Source of the DNA: Crocinitomix sp.
Lineage (GTDB): Bacteria > Bacteroidota > Bacteroidia > Flavobacteriales_D > Crocinitomicaceae
NCBI GenBank assembly: GCA_013138735.1
Contig: WTCE01000064.1
Span: forward strand, 1-51,120
Reading direction: 5' to 3'
DNA length: 51,120 nt
Shown here: in pieces, positions 34,608-44,496 of the stretch
How positions within the stretch are numbered: the stretch's first letter is position 1
Layout of the letters: every line of letters starts with the position of its first letter
The notes under the pieces: model-generated
The model's database searches: none
The model's input: the letters and a program-made list of their open reading frames with translations, nothing else
What the model was told of the DNA's origin: nothing
Program-made: the position numbers and the translations under genes

Positions 34608-36158
34608 ATGAAAAAATTATACATAATGTTTGCCGCTATTGCATTCAGCTCTACGGGAATATGTCAATTAGAATATCAAGCACTTAATTTTAATAATGTA
34701 AACGCATTGCTTTCAAATGGCGGAGTTTTCTTTAATGATACAGATGATGCGGCGCCAGGTTATGAAATGCCAAAAGGTTCTGGAAATCACGGTATTTATG
34801 CCATGAGTTTTTGGTTTGGAGGGGAAGATGTGAATGGACAATTAAAATTGGCCGCAACAACATATACGCAAGAAGGAGATTTTTTTCCAGGCGCATTAAC
34901 AGTTAGTGGTGATGCAAGCTCGCCCGAAGCCGAAGAAGCCAGCAAACAAATTTACTTAATTTCACAAGCTCAGATTGATTATCACATTGCGAATTATGAC
35001 GAAGTGGGGTATGACATGCCAGCTGTTATTGAGGATTGGCCAGCACACGGTGATCCATCTTTTGATTTAGCTTTTTATTTGGCTCCTTTTGAGGATGTAG
35101 ATGGTGATGGAATTTATGATCCGACTTTTGGTGATTTTCCAATTATTAAAGGTGATCAAGCAGTTTATATGATTTTGAACGATAAAGGTGGGATTCATGC
35201 TTCTGGTAGTGATCCAATTGGAATGGAAATGCACCTCTTATTTTATCAATATGTTGGAGGGGATTATTTAGATAACACAACATTTTTAAACATGCGCATT
35301 ATAAACAGAGGGTCACAAACTTTGTTTGATTTTCATTCAGCATGTTTTGTTGATGGAGATTTGGGCGACTCATCTGACGATTATGTAGGATTCAATGAGG
35401 GAGATAATGTGATGTATTGTTATAATGGATCTAATTTTGATGCCGATTATGGCGAAAATCCTCCTGCTATAGGAGTCGCACTTTTGAATCGTGAAGTGAA
35501 TAAGTTTGCACCTGTAGGCGGTGAACTCGACGCAACGGGTATGCCAATCACACCATCTGATTATTATAATTATATGAGTGGGCGTTGGTTAGATGGAACT
35601 TCCTTTACTGACGGCGGAACCGGTTATGGAGGAGATGTGGAAGTGGATTTTATTTATGATGGATTGCCATACGGGGGTGGTTGGACTGAGACTACAGTGG
35701 GAAATCCTCCTGGCGAACGCAGAATGATGATGAGTAATCAACATTTTGGAGGTGTTTTTGCACCAAACACGGAATTGTGTTATGATTATGCTATCGTATC
35801 AAATCAAGCAAGTAATTTCCTTTCAAATGCAGTCAATGTAATAAACATGGCTGAATATGCCAAAACACATTATTTAACTGATGGAGAAGCTTATTGCAAT
35901 AATATTGTTTTAGGTATTGATGAAAAGGCAGCGAAATTGTCATTTGATATCTACCCTAATCCTTCAAACGGAACATTTACCATTCAGGCAGATGGAATTT
36001 ACACCGCAACAATTTATACTTTAGAAGGACGACAAGTTTATCAATCCGCGAATTTAAATGGAAACCAATTTATTCAACCAGGTGTTTCGTCAGGAATTTA
36101 TATTGTTAAAATTCTTCAAAATGATAAGATTTATCAATCTAAGCTCATTGTCCAGTAA
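34608..36158 (+). CDS. T9SS-sorted secreted protein, paralog 1 of 3
   Basis: 516 residues from the ATG at 34608 (an in-frame ATG at 34569 would put 13 extra residues before the signal peptide MKKLYIMFAAIAFSSTGIC). The family pattern is: GVFFNDTDDAAPGYEMPKG-NHGIYAMSFWFGG, FPGAL, DWPAHGDPSFDL, LAPFEDVDGDGIYDPTFGDFP-IKGDQAVYMILND, FYQYVGG, YGENPPAIGVALLN, PPGERRMMMS, CYDYAIV. It ends with a T9SS sorting domain (IYPNPSNGTFTI to KLIVQ). DxDGDGxYDP resembles a calcium-binding loop. I do not know a biochemical function for this Bacteroidota-specific family. It is the most diverged of the triplet. Confidence 0.8.
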   Translation: MKKLYIMFAAIAFSSTGICQLEYQALNFNNVNALLSNGGVFFNDTDDAAPGYEMPKGSGNHGIYAMSFWFGGEDVNGQLKLAATTYTQEGDFFPGALTVSGDASSPEAEEASKQIYLISQAQIDYHIANYDEVGYDMPAVIEDWPAHGDPSFDLAFYLAPFEDVDGDGIYDPTFGDFPIIKGDQAVYMILNDKGGIHASGSDPIGMEMHLLFYQYVGGDYLDNTTFLNMRIINRGSQTLFDFHSACFVDGDLGDSSDDYVGFNEGDNVMYCYNGSNFDADYGENPPAIGVALLNREVNKFAPVGGELDATGMPITPSDYYNYMSGRWLDGTSFTDGGTGYGGDVEVDFIYDGLPYGGGWTETTVGNPPGERRMMMSNQHFGGVFAPNTELCYDYAIVSNQASNFLSNAVNVINMAEYAKTHYLTDGEAYCNNIVLGIDEKAAKLSFDIYPNPSNGTFTIQADGIYTATIYTLEGRQVYQSANLNGNQFIQPGVSSGIYIVKILQNDKIYQSKLIVQ

Positions 36159-36209
36159 TAAAAGCCGCAAATAAGTAAGATTATGAACCCAAATTAAATA
36201 GAGAAACAG

Positions 36210-37787
36210 ATGAAAAAAATTATACTATACTCTGCAAGTTTGCTTGCGGCAACGACTTATGCTCAGGATACCGTAAGAACATTAGATGGGAATGATATTC
36301 GAGCGACAATATCCAATTCAGGGGCATTTTTTACCGGCGCTGATGGATCAGGACCTGGCTACGAATTCCCAAAGGATGGTGGAAATCATCTCATCTACTC
36401 AAACGGTTTTTGGTTTGGGGCAAAAGATGTAAGTGGAAATTTAAAAATGTGTGCCACACGATATGACATAGATGAATTAAAGGATATTTATGCAGGAGCA
36501 ATTAAGGCTGATGGCACGGCAGATGCTCCAGAGGTCCCATTTGCAGATGATGTTTATGTTGTTTCTCGTGAAGAAATTCTATTCCATGCAACTAATTACG
36601 CGGCATGGGATTATGAAGCACCTGATGCAATAACTAATTGGCCTGCACATGGAGATGTTGATTTAGGCTTAGCTGAAAATTTAGCACCATTTGCTGATTT
36701 AAATGGAAACGGAATGTATGAGCCAGCAATCGGTGAATATCCAGAAATAAGAGGCGATCACGCAGCCTATTTAATTATGAATGATACTGGCGGCCCTCAT
36801 TTGGGGAGTGGTGGTGACCCACTGGGTATTGAGGTACATTTTATGTTTTATCAATATGAAGCTATCGGTGAAATCGGGCAGGCGACATTCGTGAACGCTC
36901 GTGTCATTAATCGCAGTTCAACTAATTATCCTGAGTTTATTGTAGGTAACTATATGGATGCGGATATTGGATATGCTGGAGATGACTTTATGGGGAGTGA
37001 TTCGGCAAATAACCTCATATACATTTATAATGGAGATGTTATAGATGAGGGGACTGGTGGTGCTCCTGGATATGATGAAAATCCGCCGGCCGTTGGAATC
37101 GTAAGTTTAAATCATGTGATGAATGTAGGTGGTTATTATGGGAGTACTGCAGGCCCTTACGGAGATCCAAATAATGCGGCAGATTATTGGAATTATTTGA
37201 ATGGGAATTGGCTAAATGGTTTGTCGTTTCAATATGGCGGAAATGGGAACACTTCTGGATCTGGAATCCCGACTAATTACATGTATAGCGGAGCGCCATA
37301 TATGGGGGAAGTAGGTGCTTGGTGTGAAAATAATGTGGATAATCCGCCTGGAGACCGTCGTGCATATATGGCTTCAGAATCCATTTCATTAAACGCAGGC
37401 GAAGTACGTTGTTTTGATTATGCTATAATAACAAGTTTCGTTGGACATCACTTTGAAAATGCTATGGCAATTATTCCTCAAGCCGCTACTGTAAAAGATT
37501 TTTATGATGCTCAACCGAATACTTATTGCGATTTCACTGTAAGTACACCTGAACTGAAAAAAGAATTAGAAATAGATGTTTATCCAAATCCTTCAACAGG
37601 TGCATTCTTTATTCAGGCTGAAGGAAAATATACTGCTGAAATTTACACGATTGATGGACGAAAAGTGTATGAATCGGCATTATTGTCGAGCAAATCAACT
37701 ATTCAAACAGATTTGGCGCCAGGAACTTATATCTTGATTTTGAATCAAAACGGAGTAATGCATCCAACTAAAATAATAGTCGAGTAA
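36210..37787 (+). CDS. T9SS-sorted secreted protein, paralog 2 of 3
   Basis: 525 residues with a signal peptide (MKKIILYSASLLAATTYAQ). The same ordered blocks as the neighbours are present: GAFFTGADGSGPGYEFPKDGGNH, WFGAKDVSGNLKM, YAGAIKADGTADAPEVPFAD, LAPFADLNGNGMYEPAIGEYPEIRGDHAAY, FMFYQYEA, YDENPPAVGIVSLNH, NPPGDRRAYMAS. The C-terminal sorting domain DVYPNPSTGAFFIQAEGKYTA is almost identical to that of paralog 3. It begins 51 bp after paralog 1. A strong terminator follows at 37808. Tandem duplication is the evident origin; the function is unknown. Confidence 0.8.
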   Translation: MKKIILYSASLLAATTYAQDTVRTLDGNDIRATISNSGAFFTGADGSGPGYEFPKDGGNHLIYSNGFWFGAKDVSGNLKMCATRYDIDELKDIYAGAIKADGTADAPEVPFADDVYVVSREEILFHATNYAAWDYEAPDAITNWPAHGDVDLGLAENLAPFADLNGNGMYEPAIGEYPEIRGDHAAYLIMNDTGGPHLGSGGDPLGIEVHFMFYQYEAIGEIGQATFVNARVINRSSTNYPEFIVGNYMDADIGYAGDDFMGSDSANNLIYIYNGDVIDEGTGGAPGYDENPPAVGIVSLNHVMNVGGYYGSTAGPYGDPNNAADYWNYLNGNWLNGLSFQYGGNGNTSGSGIPTNYMYSGAPYMGEVGAWCENNVDNPPGDRRAYMASESISLNAGEVRCFDYAIITSFVGHHFENAMAIIPQAATVKDFYDAQPNTYCDFTVSTPELKKELEIDVYPNPSTGAFFIQAEGKYTAEIYTIDGRKVYESALLSSKSTIQTDLAPGTYILILNQNGVMHPTKIIVE

Positions 37788-37807
37788 ACCCTTGTAGACT
37801 AATTTTG

Positions 37808-37844
37808 AAAAGGCGCAGTCCACCTTAGGTGGACTGCGCCTTTT
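37808..37844 (+). terminator. Terminator after paralog 2
   Basis: AAAAGGCGCAGTCCACC pairs perfectly with GGTGGACTGCGCCTTTT around TTA. The sequence and its flanks are repeated after paralog 3 (39666-39704). Confidence 0.9.
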
Positions 37845-37930
37845 CTCTTTTCTTCAAATTGAGGCTCCGCGCATTGGAAGCGTTAATAAAAGAGACTTAC
37901 AAAGGGCAGCAGACAATGGGATAATTTTAA

Positions 37931-37938
37931 TATATTTG
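37931..37938 (+). promoter_or_regulatory. Candidate -7 box TATATTTG before paralog 3
   Basis: An exact TAnnTTTG match 112 bp upstream of the ATG at 38050. It implies a separate transcript from the preceding terminator-closed gene. Confidence 0.4.
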
Positions 37939-38049
37939 TATTTCGCCCAAAACTTGCGGATGGATGTTGTGTCATAATTTCACATCAAGTTCAAGTGCAA
38001 TTAGCGACAGCTAGCAATTATAAAAGATTAACCCAAAAATTAAAAAACC

Positions 38050-39645
38050 ATGCTTAAAATTAGTGCAGTCTTGTTTTTAACAAGCATATCTTGTCTTACA
38101 TTTGGACAGGAAGAATTAGTGGATACATTACAAGGAAATAATATTGGAGCTACTATAACGAATACGGGGGCATTTTTTCATAACCCTGATGGGAATGACC
38201 CTGGTTTTGAATCACCCAAAGATAGCGGAAATCATTTGATGTATGCGAGTAGCTTTTGGTTTGGAGCAAAAGATGAATTGGGCAATTTAAAAATGGCAGC
38301 AGATGCCTTTGGTGGTGAATATAGAGACACCTACCCAGGAGCGTTAAAGTCAGATGGATCCGCAGATGCTCCTGTAGAGCCTTTTGCAGATGAAATTTAT
38401 TTGGTTTCAAAGGACGATATTGAATATCATGTTGCTAATATAGTGGAGCCTGGTTATGTCATTCCACATGGCATATTAGAATGGCCAGCACATGGCGACG
38501 TAAGCTTGGGCTTAGATTATCAATTGGCACCTTTTGCAGATTTGAATGGAAACGGTTTGTATGAACCTGAAATTGGGGAGTATCCTGAAATTAGAGGCGA
38601 CCATGCGGCATATATGATTATGAATGACAAAGCGGGACCGCATCTTGCGAGTGAGGGAGATCCTTTGGGAATTGAGATTCATTATATGTTTTATCAATAC
38701 AATGGGGATGATGATGTGAGTAATACCGTCTTTATTAATGCGCGAATTATTAATCGAAGCTCAGTTAATTATCCCGAGTTTATCATGTCCACATATATGG
38801 ATTCAAATATAGGTTATTCTGGAAATTCAGATGACTATATAGGTTGTAATCCAGAAGGTAATTACATATTTGGTTATAATGCAGATAATTTGGATGAACC
38901 TGGCGGCGGTATTACCGGATATGGTGAAAACCCTCCGGCTGTTGCTTTTATGTTATTGAATCATGAAATGACGGTTGCTGGATATTATGATAATGGAGTT
39001 GGTACCCACGGCACCCCTTATTATGCATATCAATTTTGGAATTATCAACATGCATTATGGGCAAACGGTGATCCATTTGAATTTGGAGGATATGGGCACT
39101 CAACAGACGCAGCTATACCAACCAATTTCATTTTCCCATCTGATCCAACTGATGATGGAGGAGGAGCGGATACATGGAGTGAAGTATCTGCGGAAAATTG
39201 GGCGGGTAGCCGTAGGGGGCATATGTCGGCAGCAGCAACCTCTTTCGCGGCAGGCGAAGTATTGTGTTATGATTATGCAGTAATGGCCAGCTCTCGTGAC
39301 GGTAATCATTTAGAAAATGCAAGTTCTTTGGCAGATCAAGCGTCAATCATTCAGGCTTTTTACGAAAGTCAACCTGACACATATTGCGATTTCACTTTAT
39401 CGAATCCAGAACCGCAGAAAGAATTAGAAATAGACGTATATCCAAATCCTTCAACTGGCGCATTCTTTATTCAAGCGGAAGGAGAATATACAGCCGCAAT
39501 TTACACGGTGGATGGTCGCAAAGTTTATGAGTCTGCATTATTGTCGGGCACATCAACTATTCAAGCCGATTTGGCACCAGGTTCTTATATCTTGATTTTG
39601 AATCAAAACGGAGCTTTGCATCCAACTAAAATAATAATCGAGTAA
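38050..39645 (+). CDS. T9SS-sorted secreted protein, paralog 3 of 3
   Basis: 531 residues with a signal peptide (about 1-19, ending LTFGQ). Ordered family blocks: GAFFHNPDGNDPGFESPKDSGNH, WFGAKDELGNLKM, YPGALKSDGSADAPVEPFAD, LAPFADLNGNGLYEPEIGEYPEIRGDHAAY, YMFYQYNGDDDVSN, YGENPPAVAFMLLNHEMTVAGYY. The last 85 residues are almost identical to paralog 2, including DVYPNPSTGAFFIQAEG and GSYILILNQNG. The near identity extends past the stop codon through the terminator, so the 3' ends were recently duplicated or homogenised by gene conversion. Function unknown; surface export by T9SS. Confidence 0.8.
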   Translation: MLKISAVLFLTSISCLTFGQEELVDTLQGNNIGATITNTGAFFHNPDGNDPGFESPKDSGNHLMYASSFWFGAKDELGNLKMAADAFGGEYRDTYPGALKSDGSADAPVEPFADEIYLVSKDDIEYHVANIVEPGYVIPHGILEWPAHGDVSLGLDYQLAPFADLNGNGLYEPEIGEYPEIRGDHAAYMIMNDKAGPHLASEGDPLGIEIHYMFYQYNGDDDVSNTVFINARIINRSSVNYPEFIMSTYMDSNIGYSGNSDDYIGCNPEGNYIFGYNADNLDEPGGGITGYGENPPAVAFMLLNHEMTVAGYYDNGVGTHGTPYYAYQFWNYQHALWANGDPFEFGGYGHSTDAAIPTNFIFPSDPTDDGGGADTWSEVSAENWAGSRRGHMSAAATSFAAGEVLCYDYAVMASSRDGNHLENASSLADQASIIQAFYESQPDTYCDFTLSNPEPQKELEIDVYPNPSTGAFFIQAEGEYTAAIYTVDGRKVYESALLSGTSTIQADLAPGSYILILNQNGALHPTKIIIE

Positions 39646-39665
39646 ACCCTTGTAGACTAATTTGG

Positions 39666-39704
39666 AAAAGGCGCAGTCCACCTTAGGCGGATTGCGCCTT
39701 TTTT
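39666..39704 (+). terminator. Terminator after paralog 3
   Basis: AAAAGGCGCAGTCCACC opposite GGCGGATTGCGCCTTTT around TTA. It is the counterpart of 37808-37844 with two changes in the right arm, one kept as a G-T pair and one a mismatch near the loop. Confidence 0.85.
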
Positions 39705-39772
39705 GTTTTCTTCAAATTAAGGTTCCAAGTACTGGAAACTTGAAAAATCCAACAAAGGTTCTTACTTTCTCT

Positions 39773-39780
39773 TAACTTTG
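39773..39780 (+). promoter_or_regulatory. Candidate -7 box TAACTTTG
   Basis: An exact TAnnTTTG match 28 bp upstream of the MscS-family start codon. Confidence 0.45.
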
Positions 39781-39808
39781 TAAGAATTGTAAAAGAAAGC
39801 ACGCAAAA

Positions 39809-41185
39809 ATGACAAATAGCTCAAATATTGAAGAAGGTTTAATGGCTGTAACGGCGCAAAACTCGGTTATGGATACTGCGGTAACTGATCTTTCAACCAA
39901 TAGTGGGGTAGCAGCACTAGATTCTTTGCAAGCACAGGCATTGGTTAGCTGGACAAATGATACTTTAAGTGCTGTAGGAATTGAGGGTGATACGCAAATG
40001 TATCTTCGAACTGCGCTGCTTTTGTTGACAGCTGTTGGTATCAGTTTTATTCTTTGGTGGGTCACTAAAAAAGTTCTTATTGAATTAATTCACCGCTTTG
40101 CAAATAAATCTAAAACTAAATGGGATGACTATTTAGTAAAAAATAAGGTCTTTTCTGCAATTGCACATTTGGTTCCGTTCTTGTTTCTAGACTTTATGAT
40201 TCAATCGGTATTTTCAAGCTTCCCAAGAATTGCCGAGTTTTTGGTGCGAGCAACGGATATCGTAATAATTGTCATTGTGCTCTATGTTATCTTACGTGTA
40301 TTAAATACAGCAAAAGATGTATTGATCGAAAAGCCGCGTTTGAAGGATAAGCCAATTGAATCTTATTTCCAGTTGGGGAAAATTGTTTTTAGGGCCTTGT
40401 TTATAATTCTAATTATATCCGTCGCATTTAAAATTGAACCATTGGTTATTCTAACATCAATGGGGGCCTTGACAGCTATTTTAATTTTAGTTTTTAAAGA
40501 TACAATTTTAGGATTCGTTGGAAGTATTCAGTTGGCAGCCAATGATATGGTTCGTATTGGGGATTGGATTACAATGGAAAAATATGGAGCGGATGGAGAT
40601 GTGGTTGAAATTAATTTAGCCACTGTGAAAGTTCAAAATTTTGACAAAACAATCACAACCATTCCTACCTATTCCTTTATCTCAGATTCGTTTAAGAACT
40701 GGCGCGGAATGCTAGATTCTGACGGAAGAAGAATTGTTCGAGCCATTCATATTAAAATTCATTCGATTAAATTTTGTTCGCCAGAATTGCTCAATAAAAT
40801 TGGCGAAATTGAGTTGATTCGTGAGTATATTGAAGAGAAAGAAAACGAAATTTTGGACTATAATAAAGACAATCATATTAACAAGGCCGTTTTGTTAAAT
40901 GGAAGGAACCAAACCAATATTGGAATTTTCAGATATTATATCCAACAATATTTAGAGAAAAACCCGTCTATTAATGATTCAATGACCTTAATGGTTCGTC
41001 AACTTGATCCTTCTGAAAAAGGGGTGCCCGTGCAATTGTACACATTCACTAAAACACATGATTGGGTGGAGTATGAATTGATAATGGCCGATATTTTCGA
41101 TCATCTTTTAGCCGCTGTTCCATTTTTCGACCTAGAGGTGTTTGAAGAACCTGCAGGATCAGACATGAGAAGACTTGCTCAGTAA
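39809..41185 (+). CDS. MscS family mechanosensitive channel (YbdG-like)
   Basis: 458 residues. About five membrane helices lie between residues 65 and 240 (TALLLLTAVGISFILWWV, LVPFLFLDFMI, IVIIVIVLYVILRVL, ALFIILIISVAF). The MscS pore and beta domain follows: SMGALTAILILVFKDTILGFVGSIQLAANDMVRIGDWI, then VEINLATVKVQNFDKTITTIPTYSFISDSFKNWRGM, all in one uninterrupted stretch of about 85 residues. The NWRGM...DGRRIVRAI segment resembles E. coli YbdG (MscM). Such channels in the inner membrane release solutes under osmotic downshock. The first 60 residues are Ser/Thr/Ala-rich and not helical, a longer N-terminus than usual. Confidence 0.9.
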   Translation: MTNSSNIEEGLMAVTAQNSVMDTAVTDLSTNSGVAALDSLQAQALVSWTNDTLSAVGIEGDTQMYLRTALLLLTAVGISFILWWVTKKVLIELIHRFANKSKTKWDDYLVKNKVFSAIAHLVPFLFLDFMIQSVFSSFPRIAEFLVRATDIVIIVIVLYVILRVLNTAKDVLIEKPRLKDKPIESYFQLGKIVFRALFIILIISVAFKIEPLVILTSMGALTAILILVFKDTILGFVGSIQLAANDMVRIGDWITMEKYGADGDVVEINLATVKVQNFDKTITTIPTYSFISDSFKNWRGMLDSDGRRIVRAIHIKIHSIKFCSPELLNKIGEIELIREYIEEKENEILDYNKDNHINKAVLLNGRNQTNIGIFRYYIQQYLEKNPSINDSMTLMVRQLDPSEKGVPVQLYTFTKTHDWVEYELIMADIFDHLLAAVPFFDLEVFEEPAGSDMRRLAQ

Positions 41186-41490
41186 CTAATTTATCCCCTA
41201 ACGTATTTAATATAAATCATTTAAGTCATGGTGTCATGTGACTTCTACACAACTACGTGTAGTTGATAAAACGCTTTGACTTAAATCACTGATAGTCAAG
41301 GATTTGTATGTTTCTCTGAATCAATTATTAGTGCTTAGGAGAGGTTCTTGCTTATGATGAGTTTTGTCATTAAGGGCGCGGAACAAGCTGTTCGTCGATA
41401 AAAAAGCAGCATTTGTAGTTTTATTTCTTAATTTAGTAGCTAGTATTATTGTGGAAATAATTTTTCGCTTAGTGTAAAAACTTAACCTGA
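41186..41490. other. Spacer with a small hairpin
   Basis: No gene is visible. CAACTA-CGTG-TAGTTG at 41250-41265 forms a short hairpin, and AAGTCA/TGACTT at about 41223-41244 is another inverted pair. Neither has a T tract. The last 100 bp are AT-rich and should hold the promoter of the next gene, but no clear TAnnTTTG is present. Confidence 0.4.
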
Positions 41491-44400
41491 ATGAAAATTA
41501 AATTGGTCGTATTATTTATAATTAGCCTTTGGGTGTCCAACTTAAATGCGCAGACTCTTTTTGCGCGCAGTAGTGGAGATTGGGATATTCCTGCTAGATG
41601 GTCAAGTATTGGCACTGGCGGTCCGTCATGTGGGTGTACACCTGGGCCTGGTGACGACGTTCTAATAGATGGATATGATATTGATATTGATGCCGGAACG
41701 GGAGATGTAACGATCAACAGTATAATTATTACAAATGCCCGAGGTACTGATGTTCGCTTGCGAATTCAAGCGGGGGCAACATTAACCGTTACAACAGATT
41801 TTGAAATTGAAAGTGATTCAGGCGGGAATGACGCGGAGTTAACGGTTGTTGGCGCAGGTTCAGGATTAGATATTCTAGATGATTTTTTGGCTGATCAAAA
41901 TGCGGGTGATGATTTATTGATTGACATTGATGACAATGCTCAAGTTAATATTGGTGATGACTGTGATTTCTTGCAAGATGGTGGTGATGATATGGAATTG
42001 AATATGAATCAAAACTCAGGAACTGCTGCACAATGGAATGTAACTGACGATTTCACACTTGATCATGACGGTGGAGATGATATTCGTTTGAGAACGGATG
42101 CCGCTTCTAGTTTAATAAATGTAGATGGGGATGTTATTGTAAATATGAATACGGGATTAGATGATGATTTTAACTTTAATCTAGATGCCGGAGAAATGAA
42201 TGTAGCTGGTGATATTTTAATTACGCGTGCAGATGATTACGGCCCGGTCGATTTTGATCTGGATGGTGGTATCCTGACATGTAATGATATTGTAATCAAC
42301 TCTAGTGGAGCTTTGTTTTCTTTGGGTGCAGTGCGGTTTTTTATAGATGAAGCTTCGGAAGTGAATTGCAATTCGCTTGATGTCACTTTCACAGGGGCAG
42401 ATGATTTTTATATTCATATCAATCAAAATGCAGGAACGTCTGCAGAAATGAATGTCACCAATGATGTAACAATTCTGCGCATAGATGGTGACGATATCCA
42501 AATTTTTCTTGATGATGATGATTCAGAAATGACAGTTGGAGGAGACATGTCAATTACCTGCACTGATGGTGAGGAATTTGATATTCAAATGGATAATAAT
42601 TCTACCCTGGATATTACAGGTGATTTAACGATCACAACAACAGTTGCCGAATCTGCTCAAATCGATTTAGCGGGAGGAGCAGATGATCCAACCTTAAGTG
42701 TTGGTGACGATTTTTTATGGCTGAACCAAACTGGAAATGTCGATTGTTTGATTGATGTGAATGGCGGGACTTTCTCAGCAGGAGATGATTTTACTTTGAC
42801 CAATGCCACTGGTGGCGACGATATGGATATCGATTTAGATGGGGATGGGCAAATTACCGTTGGTGGAGACTTTCTTGCACAAATTACGGGTGGTGACGAT
42901 TTACGAATTGATATTGGAGATAATGTAGCGTTGAGTACAGCTATTTTAGCCGTAACGGGAGACGCTAGTATCATTATGTCGAGTGATGTAGGTCCAAATC
43001 CATTTTGGAGATTAAGAATTCATGAAGACACTCGGTTCACAGTTGGTGGTAATTTAGAGTTAACTACAGATTTTACAGGAACGGCATTGTGTTTGGTTGA
43101 TATTATTAATACAGCTGAACTAGACGTGGATGGAGATATTGATTTAAACGCAATTGGATCAGGAGAATTAGAGGTTCGTTTAAGTAATAATAGTTTTTTG
43201 CGAATTGGTGGAGATTTTTTACGAGCACCAACTCCTAATAATTTTGGAGAGATGGATGCTACGGGAGGGAATGGTACTGTTGAATATAAAGGAACGGCTA
43301 CACAGGTTATAGCCGAGGATGCTGGTGGAGGAGGCGATAGCTTTCAATATATGAACGTTGAAATTGACAATTCATTTGGTACTGCGCCGCAATTAACCAT
43401 GGAAGGTGATGCAACAGTATTTGGAGATTTAACTATGAATGATGGTGTTGTAGCTTCTGATGTTACAGATATTTTAATAGTGGAAGATGATGGAACAACC
43501 TCTAATGCATCTGATGATAGTTATGTAGATGGTTATATGCGCAAAGTAGGAAATGATGCCTTTACTTTCCCATCTGGCAATGCAGGATTTTACGGGCCAA
43601 TCGGCATTTCAGCACCAACCGGAACAACCCATCAATTTGAGGCGCAATATATTTGGACAAGACCAGATGATGACGGATTTGATGAAACGAGTTTAGATGG
43701 TACATTGGATCATATCTCATTGGTTGAATATTGGAAATTAAATCGTACTTCTGGAGCCTCAACACCAACTGTTACTTTGTCTTGGGGAACTACCCGCAGT
43801 GGTGGAGTCGTAAATGAAGCAGATTTGAGATTTGCACGTTGGGATGGAGCCGTTTGGCGAGATTTAGGCGCAGCGAGCATTACAGGATCACCGGTAACAG
43901 GAACGCTTGATAATAGTGTAGCGCTTTCAGCATTTTCTGATTCGAATCCTTATACGCTTTCTTCCATAGATGCAATAAACCCATTACCAATTGAATTAAC
44001 TGAGTTCACTGCTACATTGCAGGATGGAGTTGTAGCTTTAAATTGGACAACAAAATCTGAAATCAACAATAATTATTTCACCCTTGAAAAAAGTATTGAC
44101 GGTATCAATTGGACGGCATTTGCACTGGTTGATGGAGCTGGAAATAGTAGTGTTGAAATTAATTATCAAGAACTTGATGAAAACCCGTATTTAGGTATTT
44201 CATATTACCGTTTGAAACAGACAGATTTTGATCTAACTACTGCTTATTTTGGGCCAATTGCTGTCCAGCTTAAGGATGATTTATCTGTTTTTCCAAATCC
44301 AACAAGGGGTATGGTTTATATTGTAGGTGAATCAGATCCTTCAAACATCAAGCTCTTTAACATTCAAGGACAAGAAATCCCCGTACAGTTTAATGCTTTA

Positions 44401-44496
44401 AATGGTCGTGTGTTACTAAATACCAAAGATTTGGCAAACGGAACATACTACCTTCAATTTAGCACTGGAATAAAAAGGTTAGTTGTTCAACACTAA
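41491..44496 (+). CDS. Asp-rich beta-solenoid secreted protein with T9SS sorting domain
   Basis: 1001 residues with a signal peptide (about 1-20, WVSNLNAQ). Residues about 22-75 are G8-like (ARSSGDWDIPARWSSIGTGG, DDVLIDGYDIDID). Residues about 75-600 are a long series of short beta-strand repeats with many Asp: ten GDD triplets, with blocks such as GGDDIRLRTD, DGDDIQIFLDDDD, GGDDMDIDLDGDG, GGDDLRIDIGDN. This points to a right-handed parallel beta-helix with acidic turns. After that comes a region common in Bacteroidota surface proteins (LPIELTEFTATLQDGVVALNWTT...). The T9SS sorting domain ends it (VFPNPTRGMVYIVG to RLVVQH). Probable adhesin or matrix protein, perhaps calcium-binding; enzyme activity is not indicated. 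Confidence 0.82.
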   Translation: MKIKLVVLFIISLWVSNLNAQTLFARSSGDWDIPARWSSIGTGGPSCGCTPGPGDDVLIDGYDIDIDAGTGDVTINSIIITNARGTDVRLRIQAGATLTVTTDFEIESDSGGNDAELTVVGAGSGLDILDDFLADQNAGDDLLIDIDDNAQVNIGDDCDFLQDGGDDMELNMNQNSGTAAQWNVTDDFTLDHDGGDDIRLRTDAASSLINVDGDVIVNMNTGLDDDFNFNLDAGEMNVAGDILITRADDYGPVDFDLDGGILTCNDIVINSSGALFSLGAVRFFIDEASEVNCNSLDVTFTGADDFYIHINQNAGTSAEMNVTNDVTILRIDGDDIQIFLDDDDSEMTVGGDMSITCTDGEEFDIQMDNNSTLDITGDLTITTTVAESAQIDLAGGADDPTLSVGDDFLWLNQTGNVDCLIDVNGGTFSAGDDFTLTNATGGDDMDIDLDGDGQITVGGDFLAQITGGDDLRIDIGDNVALSTAILAVTGDASIIMSSDVGPNPFWRLRIHEDTRFTVGGNLELTTDFTGTALCLVDIINTAELDVDGDIDLNAIGSGELEVRLSNNSFLRIGGDFLRAPTPNNFGEMDATGGNGTVEYKGTATQVIAEDAGGGGDSFQYMNVEIDNSFGTAPQLTMEGDATVFGDLTMNDGVVASDVTDILIVEDDGTTSNASDDSYVDGYMRKVGNDAFTFPSGNAGFYGPIGISAPTGTTHQFEAQYIWTRPDDDGFDETSLDGTLDHISLVEYWKLNRTSGASTPTVTLSWGTTRSGGVVNEADLRFARWDGAVWRDLGAASITGSPVTGTLDNSVALSAFSDSNPYTLSSIDAINPLPIELTEFTATLQDGVVALNWTTKSEINNNYFTLEKSIDGINWTAFALVDGAGNSSVEINYQELDENPYLGISYYRLKQTDFDLTTAYFGPIAVQLKDDLSVFPNPTRGMVYIVGESDPSNIKLFNIQGQEIPVQFNALNGRVLLNTKDLANGTYYLQFSTGIKRLVVQH

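Noticed and set aside
42657-42974. 105-codon minus-strand frame within the Asp-rich gene
   Set aside because: A shadow of the repetitive GAT/GAC codons on the other strand, lacking its own features.
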